NCBI GenBank assembly: GCA_006176705.1
Contig: QRFJ01000060.1
Location: forward strand, 2,387,122 to 2,451,121
DNA: 64,000 bases
Direction: 5' to 3'
Origin: Cocos nucifera
Taxonomy: Eukaryota; Streptophyta; Magnoliopsida; Arecales; Arecaceae
Made by a program: the position numbers and the translations under genes. Each line of letters starts with the position of its first letter. Position 1 is the first letter of the stretch. The notes under the pieces were generated by a model that was given only the letters and a program-made list of their open reading frames with translations, made no database searches and had not been told where the DNA came from. Below are positions 1 to 10,346 of the stretch, in pieces.

Positions 1-784
1 GCTCGAACAGGATTAGGGTTAAGGTGAACTCGTCAAACCCAACATCCGTCATATGAATTAATTATTTGATTCGAATCCGATGTGAAATCCTAATAGAAAC
101 TCTTTCTATCATCTTCACTCTGGCCATGGGCTTAAGGACTCAATCTCATGATTATCATACGGCTACTCCTCATCTACCGAGGTAGATAGATTCCCTATTG
201 GTGCAATCTAATTCCTACAATGAACATACTATAGCCAACATACACCTCAGAATTTCGAATGGCTAAAAGATCGAGTATGGTGTAGTCAAACTATAACACC
301 CTCAAGGTGAATTGCCGATGCACCTCAGGTCCAAGAACCAGACACACCACTACAGCATCGAGCCAGTCATTGACGAAAAGTTAGACTTCCTTATGATTGC
401 TCGAGGTGGTCACGCTCAGTGCCCTCGTTCTCTAACCAATACTTGTACTCTCACTCTGGTATCTCCATACCATAGACTTAAAATACATCTATCCTAAGAA
501 AGCGATTGTACACCAACCTTCCGGATCGATCACCATCCTCGTGATGATCCTACGGTCGGGAGCAGTTTATGAGTTAATTATGAAAATTCATGTCTTAAAT
601 TTTTAATTCTTGAAAATATGAATTGTCATTACTATTAACTCAAAGGATGTATCACAAACACTTTAAATACACACTGTGATAGAAAATAATTCTTTTATTA
701 ATTTTATAGTCAAAATTATAAAATTATCCTTAGAAGTGTATTACAAGTGTCAGTCAATCTAACTTTTAGAGCATACATCTAACA
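1..784 (-). mobile_element. Copia-type LTR fragment, reverse orientation
   Basis: The right edge, read on the minus strand, begins TGTTAGATGTATGCTCTAAA. This is the TG start seen again, with small changes, at 31594. The first 580 bases match 57210-57780 closely in the same orientation, including the run GGTGTAGTCAAACTATAACA. The element body would lie to the left, outside the window. Short open frames here, such as 312-497, are chance. No target duplication can be judged because only one end is visible. Confidence 0.75.
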
Positions 785-1316
785 TATCCATCCATATCCT
801 TGTTGCCTTTTCCTTATTTTACAAGCATGACAAGAAAGGCATTTGGGCTATATACCATTCTCATTATTTCTCAGCATATGAAAGGGTCTAAGTAGGAGAA
901 ACAAGGCCCAGAGTCTAGTCGCATGATGAATGTCTTGGCACCCCATGTCATACCATGTCCACGCCACTCTCTTGTTCCACAACTGTCCAAATTACCATTA
1001 GCCAACACTTGAGGCTTTGCCACGATCTATATCCACAATATTTTCAACTGCTTTTAGCTTGTTGTTAATTAGGTAGAGAAGAAAGAAACCAGTGAAAGCA
1101 AAGTGGTCGAGAAATAAATTCATTAAAACCCAAATTGACATGACAAATTTGATAGGCAAATAGAGACTTTTGTTATGTTGCAATTCACACATTGTGAAGC
1201 TTTTCTATCCCCCAATTTTGAAACTAATACAACTACTAATATTTTTAATTAATTTTTAAAATTCTCATATCTCATGTTTAATTAAATAAAACATGACAAC
1301 AATTAAGGTCCACTTA

Positions 1317-1374
1317 TCATATATTAAGTAACAATTTGCCCCCTATCATATATTAAGTAACAATTTGCCCCCTA
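1317..1374. repeat. Two 29-bp tandem copies
   Basis: The unit beginning TCATATATTAAGTAACAATT occurs at 1317 and again at 1346 with no visible change, so this is a recent tandem duplication. Confidence 0.85.
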
Positions 1375-2065
1375 CATGAAAATCCGAGCTCTACCCCACA
1401 TATCATGCTCAACATTATGATCTCTTAAACCCTAGCGATGATGATGTCAAGGGTAACCTTGCAGTTTAGTAACTCTTCACCTTAGACTACGCACTTTATA
1501 TTAACTCCCTAAAAAAGGACTTAATGATTTTAAAATCAATGATAGACCATACAAATTCAAGCTCAAAATTGATGAACATGTTAGAAACTAAAAATCATAT
1601 AATTTAGTGGTTTCTAACTTATGCATCAAGTTGTTACAAAAATGAATGGTATCAATTATAATAGCATGATATCATAAATTGAAAATCAACTTTTTGAATC
1701 ATGATCTATACATCTTAAAAATATGGGTAGAATTATACTCACTTGGTTTTGATGATTAGATTATAGTAAAACATAGTATCATGTTATTAAAATCATCCAT
1801 TTTGATACATACTTGATGAATAACTTAGAAATCACCAAAATACATGAGTTTTAGTTTCTAGGGTTTTTGTAGCATAGATTATTTTCAAAGGTTTCTAGAT
1901 TTTGAATTTGAATAGCCCATTATTGAAAAGAAAATGATGCATCAAGACAGACCATCCTGTTCCACTGTGAATGAGAGACATTTTCAACCAACAACATTTA
2001 CTCATATCCAGCTTTTGAATAATTAACTCCATCTTCAATGAGTAACCATAAAGTGTGTTATCCAA

Positions 2066-2068
<3 letters not shown>

Positions 2069-2116
<48 letters not shown>
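2069..2116. repeat. (TA)n microsatellite
   Basis: About 24 uninterrupted TA units. They create the false poly-(Ile-Tyr) frame on the minus strand at 1895-2188. Confidence 0.95.
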
Positions 2117-2119
<3 letters not shown>

Positions 2120-2280
2120 TTTGTTTCTAGGCATTTTTTTGTGTAGATTCATAATCAATGGTTTGGATTTTGAATTTGGATACTCCATTACTAATTTAGA
2201 TCATCATCTACTTTTTCAAAAATTAACATAAAGTGTGTAGTGTGTATGTGTTTATGTATACATATATAAATGTGGGTGTA

Positions 2281-2353
2281 TTCATGCATGCATACATAGA
2301 TATACATACATACATACATACATACATATACATATACATATATACATATATAT
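2281..2353. repeat. (ATAC)n/(ATATAC)n microsatellite
   Basis: Runs of TACA and TATACA directly abut the surviving part of a Copia 5' LTR. They appear where the first part of that LTR should be. Confidence 0.85.
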
Positions 2354-2627
2354 TACCAGATTTTCAGCATATTTGTCAAGGAGATATGATTTCTGATTGT
2401 CAGCTGGACTCTCTAATTATAGACTGGAAATAATTCAGATTAACGGCCATTTATTTTCCAGATTTGTTGGTCTTTAATAGGCCAATGTAAATTAGCATTG
2501 ATTGCATTTTTTTCTTATGTAATTACCATATTGGTACAAATAATATCTATATATATGGCCTGAAATCACCTTGAGGTAGGTAATTCTATAATTCTTTATG
2601 ATTCTCTTTGTTCTCTTGATATTGACA
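2354..2627 (+). repeat. 5' LTR of Copia element 1 (first part missing)
   Basis: It matches the 3' LTR from its internal run ATTACCAGATTTTCA up to the terminal CA at 2627, immediately before the primer site. The first hundred or so bases of the LTR are absent and a microsatellite takes their place. Confidence 0.85.
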
Positions 2628-2639
2628 TGGTACCAGAGC
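2628..2639 (+). other. Primer binding site, tRNA-iMet type
   Basis: TGGTACCAGAGC follows the LTR terminal CA directly. The usual plant Copia site is TGGTATCAGAGC, so there is one change (T to C). Confidence 0.85.
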
Positions 2640-3074
2640 AAGGTTCTTGGGGTAATTTCAGTTTTCAAATTTTCTTGGACAATTATACATTTTGATATTT
2701 TTCAGTTTGGTCTCTTGCCCATTGTGAACCCAAACTATTCTGATTTAGATTTTTTATTCAGTCCGAGTGTTGGTCTAAATCCTCAGTCGCAACTCTGCTT
2801 GGTTGAATCGACGAGTTCAGTTTGGGATATTTTTGTCTGTATTTTTTTTTGGGTCATCTGTGCATCGGTGATTTTTTTTCTCTGCTGTGATTGTCTCTGC
2901 AACCGATCCAACAGAGGAAACCATCTCCAACAGCCTCTAGCAACTAGTTCAGCACTTGCCGAAGCAAAGACTAACATTTCTGAGTTGGTACGTTCTCTTT
3001 TCTTCTCACAGCAACATTATACTTGATTCATTAGTTGTTTGGGGTCATCTTGATTTGATTGAATCTTGGTTCAA

Positions 3075-3919
3075 ATGGATTCTCAAAATAAATCTGCTAT
3101 TGTTTCTGTCTTCGGAAAAAATTATTCACTGTGGGAATTTATACTGCAATGTTTTATTATGGGGCAAGAACTGTAGGGTAATGTAGATGGTACTGAAATA
3201 AAGCCCAAAGAATCAGAAGTTGAAGAATTAAAAAAATAGAAGAAAAATAATGCAAAAATTGTAAGTTGGATACTTGGATCATTAGCTCGGTAGAACCCCA
3301 TATTGGCGTAAATTTATGCATGTATGACTCAGCAGCTACAATGTGGGAATCTTTAAAAAATATCTATCGTTAAGATAATGATACAAAGACATACAATCTC
3401 GCCATAGAAGCTAATGGTTATACTCAAGGAAGTAAGACTGTCTAAGAGTATTACTCAAGATTTATGAATCTAAGGCTTGAATATAATTTTATTATATGTG
3501 AGAAGATATCCCCAACAACTCTTTTTATCGTACCAGATTTACAAGAAAAAAATATGAGGGATCAATTCCTTATGAAGCTCAGACCTGAATTTGAGACAGT
3601 TTGTACTAATCTAATGAATCGAAAGCCAGTTTCTAACCTAGGAGATTGCTTTCAGGAAGTATTACATGAAGAACAAAGAATTCTTTCTCAAGCTCATTAG
3701 AAGCACCATGGAGAAACTTCGTTGATGGCTTTTGCAGCTCATGGTACATCTAAATCATATGATCCTCAGAATGTCCAATGTTACTCATGCAAGAAATTTG
3801 GACATGTTGCAAAGGATTGCAAGAAGAAATTTTACAACTATTATAAGAAAGGCACATCATCACTTAATGTCGTCGCCAACCTCAGAATAAAGATTCAAGG
3901 GCTTCCATATATATGTTGA
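3075..3919 (+). pseudogene. Copia gag, broken
   Basis: The frame opening at 3075 starts MDSQNKSAIVSVFGKNYSLW, a typical Copia gag N terminus, and soon meets stops. The UBN2-type gag region is readable at 3464-3700 (it includes FLMKLRPEFETVCTNL). A complete zinc knuckle with C-x2-C-x4-H-x4-C spacing lies at 3779-3820 (CYSCKKFGHVAKDC). In life this protein forms the particle and binds the element RNA. Several stops make it a pseudogene. Confidence 0.85.
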
Positions 3920-4074
3920 ATTTCTAGAGACTTCTTTATTTGGTTCCTTATCTATAGACAGTCAGTCCTCTATAGCAGTCCAACATTCAATCTCTGTTAA
4001 GTCCATTCAACAGATGATTCAATCAGTCTTATCTACCGTAGGAATTTCAGGTAAACATTCCTCTAAGTCCTGGT

Positions 4075-4562
4075 TAGGGATGAAAGTAGCATGGATATTC
4101 TCCGTCCGGATTCATTTTCGTATCTGAATCAATCCGGATATAAATAGAAATTTGAGGATCCGACTAGTATCCGTATCCATATCCATATCCGTCAAAGAAA
4201 AATGGATATGAATATAGATAGACGACTATCCGATCCGTATCCGAATATACATGTAATCCTATATAATTTTATATAATATTTATTAATTTTTAAGAGAAAT
4301 ATACGACCATATAAGCATGTTATTAACTTAATTTATCATCTATTTAGTAATATCTTTGATTTTGTGATCATAAAATTTAATTATCTAAGTTATATCTGTA
4401 ATTATATCCGTACTTTCAGTATCTGAACAGTATTCGTATCCGTTTGAAACAAATATGGATATGAATTTTTGCATCCGAATAATATCCGTATCCATATCTG
4501 TATTCGTCAGACAAAACAAATCGGATATGGATATGCTGGTATCCAATCCGATTTCAACCCTA
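4075..4562 (+). mobile_element. hAT-type MITE inserted in the Copia protease
   Basis: It starts TAGGGATGAAA and ends TTTCAACCCTA, which are inverted termini with small mismatches. It is flanked by a perfect 8-bp duplication, GTCCTGGT, at 4067-4074 and 4563-4570. Eight-base target duplications and TAGGG-type ends are hallmarks of the hAT superfamily. The inside is rich in GGATAT/ATATCC motifs and has no coding capacity. The host protease reading resumes directly after the second duplication. A related copy in the opposite orientation lies at 41108-41610. Confidence 0.9.
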
Positions 4563-7500
4563 GTCCTGGTATATTGATTCTACTACCTCCAACCACATGA
4601 CTTCTTCACCCGCTAGTTTCTGAACTTGGTCTTCCTATAATAGTCTTTCTAAAATTGACATTGCAGATGGAACAAGTCTTGACATTACCGGAATTGGTAA
4701 TATTACTTCATCCCCTCTTAATCTAACAGATGTTTTTCTTGTTCCTAAACTATCTACCAGTTTACTCTCAGTTGGTCAACTAGTTGAAAATAATTGTAAA
4801 ATCTCATTTTTACCTACTGGCTGTCTTGTTTGATACAGGACCTAGAATTAAGTGATCACGAGGGGGTGCAAGGAGGGACCACTTTTTACTTTGACTCAAG
4901 CCATTGAAAATAGCACTACTTGTTCTGTTTTTTTCACGAAAATAATTCAAATCAAGTATGGACATCGTAGCATAGGAAGTTAGGACATTCAAATTTTCAA
5001 AAATTGACAGTGATGTTTAATTGATCTTTTTGGAAGTAAAGTTACTCCGGAGGTTTTTTGTTTTAGCTGTTGTTTTAGAAAAAGTAAGAAATTACCTTTC
5101 TTTAATAGTTCTCATACCTCCATTAAAACTTTTGAACTAGTACATTCTGATGTTTGGTGTGTTTCCATCATTTCTAGTTTAGGATATAGGTACTTTGTTA
5201 CATTTATTGATGACCACGGTCATTTTACATGGTTATATTTGTTGAGAAATAAATGTATATTTTTTGCTTTTAAGGCCTTTGTGTCCATGATTAAAACTCA
5301 ATTTGAAACTCATATCAAAACTTTACATTCTGATTTAGGGGGAAATATACCTCAAATAACTTTCAAACCTTTCTTCAAACCAAGGATATTATCTTTCAAA
5401 GATCATGCCCTTACACTCCTCAAGAAAATGGGATTGTTGAACGAAAGCATTGACACATACTTGATGTCACTCGCACTCATATGCTTGATGCTTCTATCCC
5501 ATCCACTGTCTGGGATGAAGCAGCACAGACTGTTGTTTGCCTAATCAATAGATAATTGTCCTCAATTCTAAACAATGAATGTCCCTATTTCCACTTGTTT
5601 CAAAAACAACCAAATTTTGGTATGCTACATACATGTGGGTGTGTTTGCTTTGTTCGTCTTCTTTTATTGGAATGAAATAAATTTTCAGCACAAGCAGTGT
5701 GATATGTTTTCCTTAGGTATGCAGCAAATCAAAAGGTTTTCGATATTATGATCCAGAGATTAAATGGATCCATGTTTCTCAACATGCGACTTTTTGTGAA
5801 AATCAATTTTTTTATGCAACTCATAGATTTGTATCTCCTCATGCTTCTTCCTCTTCTGTTTTGCATCTTTTCCATGACTCTTCTACGGATTGTTTTAAGC
5901 CCGGTTTGGTTTATAAGCAAAGGGCTCCAACACTCCCCCACTGACACTTCAATAGTCCAAATCCCTACATCTAGCCCTCCTACTTTTCATGTTCAAGAAC
6001 CTATCATTCGTCAATCATCTCGTATAAGCTATCCATCTGACTGTTATGGTTTTCCATCTTTTATTGTCTACTTGTCTATATTGTCGTTTATTTCTATTCC
6101 TCACTCATATTCTCAAGCTGTTAAAGAGGATTGTTGGAAGCAGGCTATAAAAGAAGAAGAGTTGAATGCTTTTCCGACAAAATATGGGAGATAGTGTCGT
6201 GTCCTCCTAATGTTAGACCTTTTGGTTGCAAATGGGTCTACATAATGAAACTAAAATCTGATGGCACTTTGGATAGATACAAGGTTTGGTTGGTGGCCTT
6301 AGGAAACCATCAGGAATTTGGCAATGATTATCATGAGATATTTGCTACAATTGCTAAAATGACGACGGTCCGCACTGCCATTGCGTTAGCTACCTCACAC
6401 AATTAGCCCATATATCATATAGATGTCAAAAATGCATTTCTCAATGATGACTTAACAGAAGAAGTTTACATGAGACTTCCTAAATGATTAGATGTACCTT
6501 CCTCTAATTCTATTTGTCATCTACAACGTTCACTCTATGGCCTCAAACAAGCTCCACAAGCTTGGTTTGCTAAGTTCAAAGGCACTATATTCTTGAAGTA
6601 GGATTTAGTCAAAGCAAGTTTGATCCTTTAATGTTTTTACACAAATCTATACATAGAATCACTATTCTCCTTGTTTATGTTGATGATATATTGATCACAA
6701 GAAATGATAACAGCGGCATTTAGCACATTGAATGGGTTTCAAAATAGACATTCCATATGAAGGATCTCAGTCTACTTAGCTACTTTCTTAGATTGGAGGT
6801 CCATCAGACTCCAAAGGGAGTCTTCCTTAATCAGCATAAGTATATACAAGATCTCATTGAGCTCGCCAACATGACAAGAACATCTTCCACAAATACTCCT
6901 GTGAAAGTGAACCTCAAACTTCGAAATGATAAGGGCAATTTACTCTCTGATCCTACTCTTTCTAGGAGACTTGTTGGTTGTTTAATCTATCTCACTTTCA
7001 TTCCACTCGACATTTCTTATGCAGTTAATTTTGTGAGTCAGTTTATGGGCCCCCCTCATAACCTTCATCTAGCAACTGTCCATCGCATTATTCGATATCT
7101 CAAGGACATCCTAGATCATGGACTCTTTTTTCCCTAAGGTTCATCAATGAACTTACGTGCCTTTGCTGATGCGGACTTGGGTAGCTATCCCAGTACTCGC
7201 AAATCTACATCTGGTTGGTGTGTTTATTTAGAGTGAAATCTTATCTCTTGGAAATGCAAAAATCAGCAAAGGGTCTCCACATTCTCTGCCAAAGCTGAGT
7301 ATAGACGTATGTCTTCGGCATGTCTGAGGTTGAATGGTTACATGAAAATTATGAAATTATTACCGAACTTGGATTTTCTTAATCAGCACCTACTCTTTTG
7401 TATGGTGATTACATGAATACCATTAAAATCACTGAGAATCCAAATTTTCATGAACGAACAAAGCATATTGAGCTTGATTGTCATTATATATGTGATGCTT

Positions 7501-7640
7501 ATGATTGGCAACTTATTTTGCCTTTACACGTGCCCTTCAAAGATCAAGTTGCTGATATCTTTACAAAGGCACTCTCATACAATCGACACCGGTTCCTTAT
7601 TAAGAAATTGCTAGTGGTTGACCCCCCAGTATCAATTTGA
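4563..7640 (+). pseudogene. Copia pol (protease, integrase, RT, RNase H), broken
   Basis: The protease core reads WYIDSTTSNHM just right of the MITE. A GAG-pre-integrase stretch reads HRKLGHSNFQKL near 4970. The integrase shows VHSD near 5146, FIDD near 5205 and the ENGIVER block near 5430. The reverse transcriptase shows DVKNAFL near 6424 and an intact YVDD at 6676-6687. RNase H shows FADADLGSYPSTRKSTSGW near 7155. Stops and frameshifts split it into many short frames. The longest readable pieces are 5748-6194, 6131-6406 and 6757-7137. Confidence 0.9.
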
Positions 7641-7647
7641 GGGGGGG
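7635..7647 (+). other. Polypurine tract of Copia element 1
   Basis: TTTGAGGGGGGG lies directly before the TG that opens the 3' LTR. It is the normal plus-strand priming site. Confidence 0.8.
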
Positions 7648-8021
7648 TGTCAGGGAAAACAAGATTCCTTGATTATATGCTAGAATATCTCTAAAAATAT
7701 TTTTGATTAACAGCCATTTATTTTCCTATTTTTTTTTATTTTTAATTGACCAATATAAATTACCAGATTTTCAACATATTTGTCAAGGAGACATGATTTC
7801 TGATTGCAAGCTGGAAATAATTCTGATTGATAGCCATTTATTTTCTTGATTTGTTGGTCTTTAATTGACCAATGTAAACTAGCATAGATTGCATTTTTTT
7901 TCTTATTTGTAATTACCATATTGGTGTACAAATCATATCTCTATATATGGCCTGAATTCTCACCTTGAGGTAGGCAATTCCAAAATTCTCTATAATTTTC
8001 TTTGTGCTCTAAATATTAGCA
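7648..8021 (+). repeat. 3' LTR of Copia element 1 (374 bp)
   Basis: It runs from TGTCAGGG to ATTAGCA with TG...CA ends. It matches 2354-2627 over its second part. A diverged duplication lies inside: the block AGCCATTTATTTTC followed by a TTAATTGACCAAT run occurs near 7712 and again near 7831. Confidence 0.9.
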
Positions 8022-10148
8022 GCCTATGCATCAAGTGATAAAAGAAAAAAAGATATAATTTAATTTTATTTATACTATCCAATATTTTGACCATTTGATG
8101 CATAGGTTAAGGGTCTCCAAATCACATGAAGGTTGGTATGTTAGTAATTTAAATGTATTAGATAACATCCAACAGCTTACATCATTGTTACGAGTCCTCC
8201 ATTGTCCAATATAGACCTGACTAGATCTGAGAGGAGATCTACTTGGGTAGCCACATCCAGCTCTCTCTCTCTCTCTTTATATATATATAGGCACTAATAA
8301 TTTCTATCCAGAGTTAATCTCAATCTTGAATTTAACTTAAAAAATCTTAACCATTCAAGGTACTCTACTCATGTTTCCACCCCTATTTATCCATCCCAAT
8401 CACACTAGAATTCATATCATCAATAAATTTCTGTCAAAAAGTAATCTTAGCCATTAGATCTTCAATCATTTCTCTCTGAACCCTCGAATTTAATTTAAGA
8501 AAATCCTAACGATCCAAGATACTCTCTATTCATGTTTCCAACACCACTTATCCATGATAATCACACTTCAACAAGTAATATTAACCATTAGATCATGCTC
8601 TGATACTCATGATAGTCCAAAATAAACCACAAGCTAATACCCGATCCCAAGCATTGACTCCTCACGCCACTTATAATTCATTAGTAAAGAGCCAAAAGCT
8701 AAGACAAATGGGTTTTGGTGTTCAAATCAAACTATGTAAGCATAAAACACAGCAGCAAACACTTTGTAGCTGATACAGCAGAATTGTTCTATCCAAGGTC
8801 TATGTAGCTGATACAACGGAATAGTTTTATCTAGGGTCTGATTGTCCTTGCAAAGGTAATTGGATAAATATTCTAAAAGACTCATTAATTTTGTTTCTTT
8901 CCCACCCAGCAAGTCTTTATCTTATTCCAAGCTCTCAATATACCCCTGGTTTCCATACTTGCTGCCACTTTTTAGCCGTAGCAAAGATAGGTCAATCCAC
9001 AAGGGCAGTAAGAGCTTCACTCTTCTGATCTAAAGTTTCTTCATAATTTAAATTAGATGGAGACAATGGGAGAACATTTTCTAGTAAGATACCTTGCTGT
9101 TTATATATAGAAAGAAATATATCTATTAAATATATTTTTCTTTGTAAAACAAACCCCAAACTTTCTCATACACGTGCTTATGCAAATTCCTAGTATATGT
9201 GCAAAGTATACATGCTTTCATGCATTTATACAACTAATCAGGCTTCCACCCTCCTCTCCAAAGGACTCGATGCTTAAGCTCTATTCAAGAAAAAAAATGG
9301 CAATGGAAGTAGAAGCAGATCTTATCTTGTTAAAATGATTGCAATGCTGGATAAAGCTACACTTAGTTGTGCAAGGTGGCTGGGTGCTTTACAACGAGGC
9401 ACACTAAAAGAATGATAAGGTTGGTTTGCAAATTATCAAATAAATGAGAACAATTCTGCCTTTTTGACCATGCAAAAAAAAAAAACGTAAATAAATTTCC
9501 ATGGATGGACGTTACAACTATCAGACTTGGTATGTATAATCATGACCATCCATGACTATATCAAGTTCTACAAATTTACATTAGGACCGACATTGCACAT
9601 ATCCATCCAAAGATGGTTAGGTCTGAGATAGCATTAAAAAATCCATGATATGTAACCTTTTTTCCAATATATTATCTTTAGATTGTGCATTATTTTCATT
9701 ACACATGACTCATTTCAATATTCATCATTGATCAGATGATATTACTACCTACTATTGTAGATTGTAATATAACATAAGTTTTAATGAATATTGAAGGTTA
9801 CAACTAAGATATTCATAAAAGGAATGAAAACAATTTAGCTCACAATCCCTTGCTACCGCAACCCACCCATGGATGAGGATTAGGAATTCAAGATTTAGAT
9901 CTGATGCCCTCTTTGTATTGAACTGTTTCTGCTCAAAATGGGGAATAGATGCAATATGCATGGAAGCATGGGATCTGATATGCTCCCCTCATAATCCTTT
10001 TACATGGGTAGGTTGTGATCATCAGGAATGGTTAGCTAAACCCTTTAATTGATGCATCAAATAACCAGGGCCCCAGATGATTATAAACCATCAGACTGGG
10101 ATTCCATAAAATAATGTTAAAAAAATAAGAGAAATTATGATTGCTAAC
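8022..10148. other. Non-coding, TBC intron or downstream region
   Basis: A (CT)n(TA)n simple repeat sits at 8261-8289. No exon of the TBC gene could be read here on the minus strand, although the last seen exon ends at 10149 with a good donor. If the gene is whole, this stretch and Copia element 1 lie inside its next intron. Confidence 0.45.
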
Positions 10149-10346
10149 CTCATAGAGAAATACATCCCAGATGCGAAGCGCCAAGGAGAAAGGGAACGAA
10201 TATGAGAAAACAGTAATGAACCATTGACTTGCATACATGCTTGGAGTAATCATTTCTTCAGAAAAATGTTGACCCAATTTTGGCAAATGTTCTTTGACTA
10301 ATTGCTCAAATTGAAATAAGTATTGTTGGACAAGCGGCAAACCTGC
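10149..10346 (-). CDS. TBC RabGAP exon E
   Basis: The acceptor is ATGGAGCAG before 10346 and the donor is GAG|GTTAGC at 10149. It has 66 codons, phase 0. It reads AGLPLVQQYLFQFEQLVKE and later MYASQWFITVFSYSFPF and RIWDVFLYE, the conserved ASQWF...F....RIWD block of TBC domains. It lies about 6.4 kb from exon D. Confidence 0.93.

Larger units (their letters stand above)
785..2280. other. AT-rich intergenic stretch, nothing recognisable
   Basis: Apart from a 29-bp duplication and simple repeats listed separately, no gene, RNA or element end is recognised. The minus-strand open frame at 998-1192 has no recognisable domain. Confidence 0.5.
2354..8021 (+). mobile_element. Copia LTR retrotransposon, degenerate (element 1)
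   Basis: The order is partial 5' LTR, tRNA-Met-type primer site, gag with a zinc knuckle, protease, integrase, reverse transcriptase, RNase H, polypurine tract and 3' LTR. Integrase before reverse transcriptase is the Copia order. The two LTRs match along 2354-2627 and about 7755-8021 but are clearly diverged, so the insertion is old. Every coding part carries stops and frameshifts. A hAT-type MITE sits inside the protease. It cannot be autonomous now. Confidence 0.9.

Noticed and set aside
1895..2188. Minus-strand 97-codon frame with a poly(Ile-Tyr) run
   Set aside because: It is a translation of the (TA)n microsatellite.
2281..2353. CRISPR-like or satellite array
   Set aside because: It is a simple four- and six-base microsatellite, with no spacers.
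10032..10148. Extension of TBC exon E to the stop at 10032
   Set aside because: The frame after FLYE (VSNHNFSYFF) is unlike TBC domains and a consensus-like donor lies exactly at 10149/10148.
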